Assembly (NCBI GenBank): GCA_012064415.1
Contig: SSNU01000034.1
Coordinates: 62,001 to 126,000, forward strand
DNA: 64,000 nt
DNA from: Gyrodactylus bullatarudis
Lineage: Eukaryota; Platyhelminthes; Monogenea; Gyrodactylidea; Gyrodactylidae
Reading direction: 5' to 3'
Position 1 is the stretch's first letter, and every line of letters starts with the position of its first letter. The position numbers and the translations under genes are program-made. The notes under the pieces are model-generated. The model had not been told where the DNA came from. It was given only the letters and a program-made list of their open reading frames with translations, and did no database searches. Shown piece after piece: positions 1 to 8,696 of this stretch.

Positions 1-558
1 TCTGGGGAGGATAAAAAGAAAAACGTAAAGCTGTTTTCGATCAATTTGGGAATCCATGAATTTTACCAAATTTTTTCAAAAACAATTCATTTTTTGAATT
101 GTTAAAACTTTCCCAATAAAATATATTGTAGCTTGATAAGTCATAGTTTATTCGAAAGAATATTGGTCCTTCTTTTAGAAAAGTGGTCATTTTTTTACAA
201 TTAACTCAACCAATGGAAGTACACAAAAATTTAGCATTGTGATAGTATTTATATGTCAACCAGGTTAGAGTCTGAAGAGACCTGGCGAAATATAACGTCA
301 ATCACTATAATATAAGTCTGTTTTCTCTAACCTTCCCCCATGAGTTCAGAACCCAATAGTAGTAATATTTTTGATGAAGTTCGACAATATTATCGTTCAA
401 ATCATTTTTAGTTTCTTTAAAACAGAATTATCGCTTGAGCTAGTTACCTGTCCCACTGAAGCTTGAAAGGGTTAACGAATTATCTTGATATCGACATGAC
501 AAAACCCTATTTGATAACCTTATTGGATAATTTGAATTGCATATTTTTCTTCCTCAAG
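1..558. other. Intronic sequence left of the first CLC exon
   Basis: No exon is visible here. The CLC exon that should precede the one at 559 is not present, so this is presumably intron. It contains a LINE 3'-end fragment (about 240-360, listed separately). The first 100 bases carry a degenerate match to the end of the hairpin MITE families found elsewhere in the window. Confidence 0.5.
240..360 (-). repeat. LINE 3'-end fragment, copy 1
   Basis: About 110 bp, read on the minus strand, match 8400-8510, which lies just downstream of the decayed minus-strand LINE (8697-10010). Shared words on the + strand include GAGACCTGGCGAAATATAAC. Both copies end on the minus strand in an A/T-rich tail (ACATATAAATA and ACAGATAAATA), as expected of a 5'-truncated non-LTR insertion. 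The link to that LINE is inferred from position. Confidence 0.5.
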
Positions 559-3500
559 ACTCAACTACATTATCCCCTTGATGGTGGCCAGTATGGTTAG
601 CAAATGGACTGGGGATCGCCTCACAAACGGTTCCATCTATGAAGAGCACATTAAACTTAATAATTATCCCTATCTCGGTGGACACGATGAGATCCTCAAT
701 AATCTCAACGCTGTCGATATTATGAAGCCAAAGTAAGCAGCTTTCTATTTCTAATACTTCAAAATGATATAAAGCTGTATCCATGATTTATGATAGAAAA
801 ATCAAAATTTCTTGAAAATGATGAGATATTTTTTTGTAATTCAGATTCAAATTCACACCTCAAAAGAGTCAACTATCACAAAAATACAGATCATTTTTTC
901 AAATTTTGAATTCATACCAATTTCGAGTTTGATTGAGGCGCCAAATCTTGCTTTCTAGGATTTTGATTATCATAAAGTTGGGCATCAAGGTTTTGAGAAA
1001 ACTGCCACAGTTCTCCGATCTTGGTTCAAGCTCAATTTGCCTTTTATTCGATTTCATCGTCTGACCACGATACTAGAAAACAACATTTGATCGCTCAATT
1101 GAAATGAGATCAAAATAAACTTTCAACTCAAATTCGAAAATTTTTCTTGAATGTTTTTCCCTCTTAATCAATTAGGTGAACATTACAAACTGTCGCATCA
1201 TTATCGACCTCTTGATAGAATACTTTTGATTTTTGTATCAAAGGTTCTCATCTCCATATCAACTGTAGATTATTATATATTAATAGTTATATTATTACTA
1301 ATGATTCATGAGATAACGTTAGTTTATTTTTTTCATAAAAATTTATCACAGTCTTCTTACAATACTGCGTGCGTGTAAAGTTAGTTGATATAGAGTAACA
1401 GCTCTTGATCATTACTTTACTTAAAAATTTGTGAAAATTTTTCAGCTGAGTAATTGGCAATTTGTGGCCTATCAAATATAAACATGAAGATGACATGAAG
1501 ATGAGAATTTACTATTATTTTTACAAAACCCCTTTTTACTCATGGAATTATCTGTAGCTCAACTAAAAACAGAGATCAAAGAGTTTCTCTCTCGAAACCA
1601 AAATTTTTATCGATTACGATGATTCGAAGCATTTAAGTACTGATATTTGGGATCAACATTGAGCGAAGAATTCGAATTCACCTTTATAAGTTCACTTAAG
1701 TTTGTCATTACTGTTGGAAATCGAACCATTTGAACTTCTCGATTATCACGAAAGTAAATTATCCAAAATCTGGAAGTTTAACTTTTTCTCTGAAACAGTA
1801 ATATCTTCGCTATCTCCATGGCCAAATTCGAATTCATTGTCTAATGTTGATCCCAAATATCATCACTTCACAGCTTCAAATTATCGAAGTGGAAATTTGG
1901 TGCATTTTCCAAATCCAAAAATTGGCCTAATTTTGGTCAAATTGAATTTTTTCTGAATACCAACAACTTATTATTAGCTCATTCCGTTTTAGAATTCAAC
2001 AAATTATTATTTTCTGTGAATCCGGAGAAAAATATCGAGTTTTTTGTAAAAATAACAGTAAATTCTCATCTTCATGTCAATTAGGTTTTTGTTTTTGTCC
2101 TTCGAAAAACTATTGAGATTTTAAACTTGACTTTACCGAATCTTTTACAAATTCAACTTGTCGTATGTTGACAAAGAATGATTGATACATTGATTTTGAT
2201 GTAAACATTTTTGTCACTATAGAAAAAAGGTTTAAAAGAGTCAGTAAATAAATGTCATCCATCCCTTGATCTAAAAGAAAACAATAAAAAAGTCAAATGC
2301 CTTCCTTATAATAATAATAATAATTCTATTTCAGTTGTGGTCACACCTAGAGCACCAAATTTGCTACTCTCAATGCTACTTTTTAAAAACTCAACTGCCA
2401 TTTCTGCTATTCAATGCTACATCTTCTTAAAATTGGTCCCTTTTGTTGCTCTCTTTCTCTCTCTGATTGGTTCACATCTATACATGCTTTGAATACGATT
2501 TGATTATTTTTGAATGAGTCACATTTTGAGTTTCAAGTAGATTATCAGACTTTTGTTTCAACTTACTGCTACACCTGTGTTCTATACATTTGATGAGGCC
2601 ACTAGGGATCAATTGACTAAAGAGGCATGATACAAGTTTGGTCATTTCTGCTACTTTTTTGGTGCTCTAGTCTTGACTGGTGATTCATTAAGAGATAATA
2701 TGAATTAACTCTCTCTTGTAATAATAATAATAGAAAGTCATTATTTTGAGAAGATGTGCAATGTTTCACCAGTTTCGGCCACAACTCTCCTAGCATTGCA
2801 CAAAGCTTTTTATTATATATATTATATCCTCGATAAATTATTATTCTTTTTTCGGATCATAATAAACCTTTGATTAAATTATTATACAAATTTAATTTCT
2901 AAAAAATTTGACAAAACCATCTTCTGATCAAATGCACATTCTTCCACTTGGTTGGAAAAAAGCTCCACTTTCATTGGCTACTACTTCAACTTTGAATAGT
3001 AAAAGAGTCCTCTTCAGAAACTTGCTCTTTCAATGTTGGTCAATAGATTTATTGCCCTTTATGACTAATACCATACAAATATTGGCTCAACAATGTTAAC
3101 TTTTGTAAATTCAATTTCGCACATTTAAAAGTAATTTAACTCAATTTCCAGCTTGAATAGTGATGAAAATCTCCTTGTTTTGGCTGAAGAAGGCATGAAG
3201 CTGGGCGAAGTGCGAGATTTGATTCTAAACTCTGATGTAAAGGGATTTCCCCTTGTCACTTCAAAGACATCCAGAAACCTAGTTGGATGGGTAGCCAAAA
3301 GAGACCTCATCTTGGCCATTGATAAGGAGTGCTCCTTTGAATCGAAAATCGATCTTTCCTCCAAAGTTTACTTTGGCGATTCCAATGATGATAATGGGGA
3401 ATTTCTCGAATTCGATAATAACTCTGAACAAAAAGATCAAATCTCTCTGAATCTCCAACACATTGTTGATCTGGTAAGTGACTAATTTTTTGTCTAAACA

Positions 3501-4458
3501 ACAATTCCCTAAACCTACTAGCAAACTGGTTATTACTATATCCATGTTGTGAACCTAAATTGACGGAGGTTGTCTTCTCACACCTAGATGTCAGAATTCG
3601 GATAAGCTAAAGTGTCAATTCCATAAGAGAGTCACAGAATATTCAACTCACGCTGGAAGATGTAGACACTTTTCGTTCTCATTAGGGTCTAGTCTAGTGG
3701 TTAGAAGCATTGCCTCGCAAACCCATTTATCTAACTATAGATTCTCATTTGTACTTACTCAGAGTATCTTAACTAGTTGAGGGCTGCTTTTTTCATAGTA
3801 TTTTGACTTTTAAAGGCAATGGGATAATGAATAAAGTTACTCAGTTGTTAAAAGTTTTTGAAAATTTTAGCTTTAATTGTATCAAATGAACATTATTTCT
3901 TTTGCTACAGAGTCCAGTTACAGTCACTTATTCGACACCCATGGAAACAGTTGTTGATTTCTTCAAAAAACTTGGCTTGCGTCAAGTTGTGGTTACCAAA
4001 AATGGGTATGTTTTCTTACTACTTTTTGAATAAATTTCAACAACACATTCACTACGCCATGGGTTAAGGCTTCTAAAAACCTTTCGAATCTTTTCACAAT
4101 CTCTAAATATACTGATTTAGTTATATTCTCATAGTATATCATATACGAAATATTTTATCTGGTAATTTATAAGTTACAGCCTAAAGTGACGAGGCACTGG
4201 GTTAGACAATATATGATATAAATCTCTCCAAGTGTGAGATAATGCAGATGAGAAACATGAGATTAGAATTTGATCTAGATAATTAGGTTCGAAAGAGTTA
4301 TCAAGGCAATCTGAAACATGATATAAGATATTTCACTATTTATAAATTGAATCTCATGAAAAAAATTCATTGCTTCAATTTATTTTAGATTATTACTTGG
4401 AATAATAACAAAGAAAGATATACTCAATAAAATCCACAATTGTAATGGAACATTATAG
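559..4458 (+). CDS. CLCN3: CLC-3/4/5-type chloride/proton exchanger, C-terminal part (5' exons off-window)
   Basis: Four exons encode the last ~220 residues of an intracellular CLC Cl-/H+ exchanger: 559-732, 3152-3473, 3911-4005 and 4389-4458 (stop TAG). All junctions are GT-AG and in phase. Exon 1 gives the end of the membrane domain ([16 protein letters not shown], then [16 protein letters not shown]) typical of CLC-3/4/5. Exon 2 holds CBS domain 1 ([20 protein letters not shown]). Exons 3-4 hold CBS domain 2 ([46 protein letters not shown]). In this family the protein acidifies endosomes and lysosomes and the CBS pair binds nucleotides. The linker between the CBS domains is acidic and lacks the proline-rich PY motif of mammalian CLC-5. 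CLC-3, -4 and -5 cannot be separated from this piece, so the symbol is approximate. The 2.4-kb intron 733-3151 carries a hairpin MITE. A candidate AATAAA lies at 4583. Confidence 0.88.
733..3151. other. Large CLC intron with a nested MITE
   Basis: This 2,419-bp intron separates the CLC membrane-domain exon from the CBS1 exon. It contains the family A hairpin MITE at 1491-2084 and short TAA microsatellites near 2309 and 2720. I see nothing else coding in it; open frames here have no recognisable similarity. Confidence 0.7.
1491..2084. mobile_element. Hairpin MITE family A, copy 1
   Basis: An element of about 590 bp with long imperfect inverted arms. The left end TGACATGAAGATGAGAATTT mirrors the right end at 2058-2079. 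Arms and interior match the copy at 43266-43940, including the interior words AATTCGAATTC and TTATC-GAAAG-TCCAAAATCTG. No coding capacity. It sits inside the large CLC intron. A decayed single arm of this family occurs at 26340-26545 and another at 55970-56215. Confidence 0.7.
3690..3760 (+). repeat. tRNA-derived SINE head (candidate)
   Basis: In the third-last CLC intron, the segment with TAGTCTAGTGGTTAGAAGCA closely resembles a tRNA D-arm and pol III A box. The expected B box about 35-40 bases later is degenerate, and no acceptor stem closes, so this is not a functional tRNA. A tRNA-derived SINE fragment is the simplest reading. Confidence 0.35.
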
Positions 4459-4826
4459 AACATTTACTTAGCTTGTATATTTTGATTTCAAATATAATTT
4501 TTATTTAATATTCATCATCTATGATAATCTCTATCTAATTCAAATAACGGATTCTTTTGTTCATGAAGATTTTTATTATGAGAATAAAACAATGATTGAT
4601 GCAACACTAATTGATGATCCATTCATATTATGAATCATAATCTAATTAATTTGAATTTGTAAAATACTAAAGACTCTATTAAAACAACCAAACATAACAA
4701 CATGCATTAATGTTTTGTGCTTTTTGCTTTATACAGATTTGAAAATTTTAAATTGAATTTGAGTTATTATCCCTTATATATAGAAATCCGTCGCTTTTAG
4801 TCAAATAATATCCTTTTAAATAGAAA

Positions 4827-6535
4827 ATGGAAACTGAAATGTATGCAGATCCGGAGGTAATCTTGATCATTAGTTATTCTATAGTTTAACGATAGTTGCT
4901 TCGAAATTCAAAGAATTGCTGACTATAATGCAAAACGAATCGAAGATATTTATACCCATTTTGAGGTAGCTAGACTGATCTCTTATGCAAACATCGAAGT
5001 CCCTCATTACAGAGATACCGAATATGAAAAGTTTCAAAAAGTTTTACAAGCTGAAAAATTTTATCTGTTCCGAAAAATTGATGCTCTGGAGTCAAAGATT
5101 GAGAATTTATTATCGAAAAATTCCAGTTCTTTCAAGGATGATGATGATATGGATATAAGCATAATAGTACCCAATAAATCTAAAGCCAACTCTACAAAGC
5201 TTCAGTGTATCCCGCATGTGGAATCTATTGTTTCTTATGGAACTACACCGGTTAGATCATCTAATAAATTCTCGAATATGACCAAGGCTTTTAATACAAC
5301 TGAGGTTGGTAATGTTGTCAAGGGATTCTTCAACCATGTTACCAAAATTGAAAATGATAGTGGATCCGACATGGAAGCTGAGTCGACAGTTGATGAGGTC
5401 ATCCCTCGACAAGAAGAAAAGAAGAAACCTTTTCAAATATACAAAGATCCGACTCTTGTCCGTGCCATTGAAAGTGAACAAATTAACCTCAAATATTCCC
5501 AGCTCAATGAGTCTAGCCAACCAAATCAAAAATTCCCGCAAGCCAAGGAAGATGTACCCCAGGAAAAGAGGGCATTTGGAATTTATCAAGATTCCATTCG
5601 TGAACATTCTGTCAGGAAAACCTCTGAGAGTCTGGCTACCCCCATGGGGAAGAATATCCATCATGATGATAATTTTGAAGATACCATGCCAATAGCCACA
5701 CCAAAACCCGTTGAAAAGACCGCCTTTGATGTATTTAAAGGTCCGCTCCATGAATCAACAAAGGCATTTGCTCGTAAAAATCCAAATGAGTTCTTCAATG
5801 ATCCCATTTACGAGTCAACCAAGGCATTACCTAGGAAATTATTGCCTGAAACCAATGAGAGCTGTATCAGGTCATCCTTTAATAGTTCAAAGAGTGTGGT
5901 CGATGACAAATTTGTTGTAAGCTAAATTACTTCAATCTAATTTCACTAATCCATTTCTTTTTCTCTTTCACAGGCTCCCATGGATAAGGGATTAATTGTG
6001 AGTCTTTAATGTTCTTAGGAAACTTCATATAAACCTAATAAGTCGAAATTATAGGGTCCTCTGCATGAATCAACCAAAGCCATTCCTAAAATGAATGCCC
6101 AGGTAAGATTTTAAATCTTTAATTTATAAATTTTCTCAAGGCATTGAACCAGATGAAGGGACCTTTATTTGAATCGACTAAAGCTTTACCTTTCAAAGTT
6201 AGTTCATTCATAGACTTTTTCTCGCTGTAATTTACATTCTTTTTACTTTTCTAGAGCCAGTTTGTGCCAAATAACCAGGAAAATTCATCTGTAAGTATAA
6301 AAATAATAATGATTCTTGTCAAAAATAATCATTATTTTTGAAAGGATATCAGCTCAAAAACAATTAGTCAAAAGGTAAACAATTTATATTAGCCCATTTA
6401 ATATTTTAACCTTCAAAATTTTAATTTCAGAGAAAGATTGACAATATTGAAATAAGCAGTCCTGCTCCAGCCCCAGGGAAAAAAGAAATTGAGGCTATGA
6501 CGCCATCATCTAAATTTAGATATTTCCTCAATTAA
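4827..6535 (+). CDS. Unrecognised protein with ABBA-like motifs and mini-exon repeats
   Basis: About 450 residues. Exons: 4827-4856, 4885-5916, 5974-5997, 6055-6102, 6141 (or 6153)-6197, 6255-6290, 6345-6374, 6431-6535. The first intron is only 28 bp; every junction from exon 2 on is phase 0. I do not recognise the family. Residues 11-110 are charged and probably helical or coiled coil. FQIYKD (193-198) and FGIYQD (241-246) match the ABBA consensus F-x-[ILV]-[FY]-x-[DE], the Cdc20/Cdh1-binding motif of cyclin A, Bub1, BubR1 and Acm1. FDVFKG (291-296) is a near match, and the spacing is 48 and 50 residues. A second repeat, GP-[LI]-x-ESTKA-x-P, occurs four times; two copies are encoded by mini-exons. 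The C-terminus is basic and ends SKFRYFLN. No KEN box seen. A role in the mitotic checkpoint or APC/C control is inference from short motifs only. AATAAA overlaps the stop codon. Confidence 0.72.
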
Positions 6536-6539
6536 TAAA
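6534..6539 (+). terminator. poly(A) signal of the ABBA-motif gene
   Basis: AATAAA overlaps the TAA stop codon (6533-6535), implying a very short 3' UTR and a transcript end well before the snoRNA array that starts at 6873. Confidence 0.5.
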
Positions 6540-6872
6540 ATATATTTTGGACCAATAGTTTCTCTATATGCGTTGATTTAGCTCAGAAAATGAATTTTTG
6601 TAAATATTTCCAAAGATTATGGTAATATCATAAGTTATGACTCATAACTATTAGATTTAAGAATTAGCAGATCTTGTCTAGATAATCTTGATATGAAAAA
6701 TTCTGTATACTTTAAACTAGATTTGATTATTGGTTTTAGTTTAAAAATATTTCATTGAACTTATTTGAACAAAATATCAACTAGTTTATTTAAATACCAA
6801 AACTCAATTTGTTTTAAAAGGTTTCATCAATTCAATATAGAACATCATGGTCTCTCCAAAATGCTTAATCCT

Positions 6873-6978
6873 TGTCCTACAGCTCATGATCATAAAGGGT
6901 CATCCGTTCCACGGACGTAAATCTAACTTGTTGATGCTATTCTGAGACATTGTTTCAGTACGATTCAACATTAAAAAA
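6873..6978 (+). ncRNA. Box H/ACA snoRNA-like unit 1 (degenerate)
   Basis: First of four tandem units. The 5' hairpin is identical to the others: lower stem GTCC/GGAC, upper stem ATGATC/GGTCAT with loop ATAAAG. The 3' hairpin pairs as CTGAGAC/GTTTCAG above the conserved internal loop, with lower stem TGTTGA/TCAACA. Unlike units 2-4, the H-box position reads AAATCT (6919-6924; last base should be A) and the ACA position reads AAA (6973-6975). It is therefore probably a decaying or non-functional copy with stems still intact. Confidence 0.6.
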
Positions 6979-6988
6979 TTCCTTTCAT

Positions 6989-7095
6989 CGTCCTACAGCT
7001 CATGATCACAAAGGGTCATCCGTTCCACGGACGTAAACGAATCTTGCTGGTGCTATACTCGGATTTTAATTCGAGTACGATTCAGCATAACATGA
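6989..7095 (+). ncRNA. Box H/ACA snoRNA candidate, unit 2
   Basis: Two hairpins with hinge and tail boxes. 5' hairpin: lower stem CGTCC/GGACG, pocket strands TACAGCTC and CCGTTCCAC, upper stem ATGATC/GGTCAT. The H box AAACGA (7035-7040, ANANNA) begins 15 nt after the upper stem. 3' hairpin: lower stem TGCTG/CAGCA, pocket GTGCTAT and ACGATT, eight-pair upper stem ACTCGGAT/AATTCGAGT-type. The ACA box (7090-7092) begins 13 nt after the upper stem. This matches the known H/ACA architecture, in which the target uridine lies about 14-16 nt from each box. Confidence 0.75.
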
Positions 7096-7106
7096 TCATC
7101 CTCTAT

Positions 7107-7212
7107 TGTCCTACAGCTCATGATCATAAAGGGTCATCCGTTCCACGGACATAAACCAAGCTTGTCGTTGCTATACTGAGACATAGTTTCAGTACGATTC
7201 GCCATAACAATA
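7107..7212 (+). ncRNA. Box H/ACA snoRNA candidate, unit 3
   Basis: Same architecture as unit 2. The closing pair of the 5' lower stem changed on both sides (T-A here, C-G in units 2 and 4). H box AAACCA at 7153-7158. The 3' upper stem ACTGAGAC/GTTTCAGT is fully paired with loop ATA although its sequence differs from unit 2. The lower stem TGTCG/CGCCA has one mismatch. ACA at 7207-7209. Confidence 0.75.
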
Positions 7213-7222
7213 CTCTTTTCAT

Positions 7223-7329
7223 CGTCCTACAGCTCATGATCATAAAGGGTCATCCGTTCCACGGACGCAAAAAAACATAGTCGATGCTATACTAGGATCT
7301 TGATCCAAGTACGAATCAGCTAGACAGCA
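7223..7329 (+). ncRNA. Box H/ACA snoRNA candidate, unit 4
   Basis: Same architecture. H box AAAAAA at 7269-7274 and ACA at 7324-7326. The 3' upper stem is ACTAGGATC against GATCCAAGT with one A-A mismatch. The lower stem AGTCGAT/ATCAGCT pairs with one wobble and one mismatch. Conserved pocket strands TGCTAT and ACGAA flank the upper stem. Spacers between units are only 10-11 nt and pyrimidine-rich, so all units must come from one precursor if expressed. No host gene or promoter could be identified. Confidence 0.7.
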
Positions 7330-8696
7330 TTCCTTCTGATAAACGATCCTAAATGGAGAGTAGATAAATAATACATTTATAAAACAAGTTTCAGTATAAT
7401 TCACTTGCTACGAATATACTGTTTTACTGAATCTAGGTAACTAGCATTTTAACGTTAGTTTACTTTCAATAAAAAAGCATTTCTTCGAACCCAGAGAGGC
7501 TGAAGACCACAGCTGAAATCAGAGTTTTATGATTCTGATAAGGGATAGGGATAACCTGTATTCTTGAAACCTCGCGATCCTAGGATAGCAATCACAGTGA
7601 CAATGCTGTATAATTAGAAGTGAATTAGTGTTTGGTTAGAAGACGATCAACTCCTATCTACTTGTGTATAAAATTAGTTAATAAAGTTTGTGACCAAACA
7701 TAATGTCTAGCTTTTATAGTAAGAGCGATATTTGGAACTATTCTTTGAACAAAAGAATAGCTCAAACTTAAACAATTAGATTTATTACTGGGAGCCTTCG
7801 AAATACTTTAAATGTTTCAGTTACCATAGTTTTATTCTGAAATTATCGTGAAACGTTTTTAATATGACATTATGAATAGGCTATTCATAAAACTAGTCCT
7901 TTGGTAATTTTCTTACTAGTAATTGGAGACAACGAAATAAACAAATGGAAGGACCCCAATCGATTAATATAATTAGTAGAGAGTCAAAAATATGACCTAA
8001 AAAAATTCGTTATTTATATGGTAAGTTACCATTGGTAACAAATGATACTTGGTGTTGGAGTTTTTGGCATGGTTTAAATAATATAGAATAAAGCATGCTG
8101 CATGATGTAATCAAAATGTGAATCGTGGGAAATCAAAGAATGAATGCGATTGGTCAATTAGATTAGGTATGGGTATATTCTATGCAAAGTATACATTATG
8201 TATAAATATGACCTATAAATATGCCTTTTAAAAAATATGACCTATTACAAAATATATGACCGATATATGCTCTTATAACTTTTTTACATGAAACCTCACA
8301 CCTCCTCTGATTATACCAATGTGCTTTATTTGTTTAATATACCTTACTTGTAAAATATGACTTATATGACTTTTTGATGCTCTAATAATTATTATTTATC
8401 TGTTAACCGGGGTAGAGTCTAAAGAGACCTGGCGAAATATAACGTTTATCACTCAAATATACGCTTGTTGTTCTCTAAACCTTCCAAATGAGTTTAGAAC
8501 CTAACTCAAATAAAAAAGTTACTCGATTCTAAGTAGGACACTTGTGTCCCAAAATGCTTGTATAATTTTTGAACTTGAATCCTTATATGGCTACTTAAAA
8601 GAATGTGGGTCCTTACTTGGCAGATTACTTACGAGTATATTCATTATCCATTATCAATTTAAATGAAAATTCTATATACAAATCTGTCCCAGCATA
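7330..8696. repeat. Gene-free repeat-derived stretch, diverged copy of 9915-10692
   Basis: Three blocks repeat in the same order in 9915-10692. Block 7500-7590 matches 9925-10010 and is the start of the LINE open frame read on the minus strand. Block 7815-7960 matches 10330-10440. Block 8622-8695 matches 10618-10692, with the shared word GAAAATTCTATATACAAATC. Block 8400-8510 matches 240-360. About 8190-8285 has ATATGACC-rich sequence resembling, in inverted orientation, 39170-39245. No host gene seen. Confidence 0.55.

Noticed and set aside
554..784. Minus-strand open frame of 76 codons at the left end
   Set aside because: The opposite strand at 559-732 encodes conserved CLC sequence with correct splice sites; the minus frame is its shadow.
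1702..1956. Possible 84-residue protein in the CLC intron
   Set aside because: Lies across the arms of a hairpin MITE, has no homologous motif, and is not maintained in the second copy at 43266-43940.
3690..3760. Functional tRNA gene
   Set aside because: Only the 5' half resembles a tRNA. No T-arm, acceptor pairing or pol III terminator fits.
5257..5751. Minus-strand open frame of 164 codons
   Set aside because: Antisense to the large exon of the ABBA-motif gene, with no start context or similarity.
6873..7329. Hammerhead ribozyme or CRISPR-like array
   Set aside because: Units recur regularly and Penelope elements often carry hammerheads, but the CUGAUGA and GAAA cores are absent on both strands. 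Conserved and variable parts lie within a single folded unit rather than as repeat plus unrelated spacer. The H/ACA architecture explains the pattern better.
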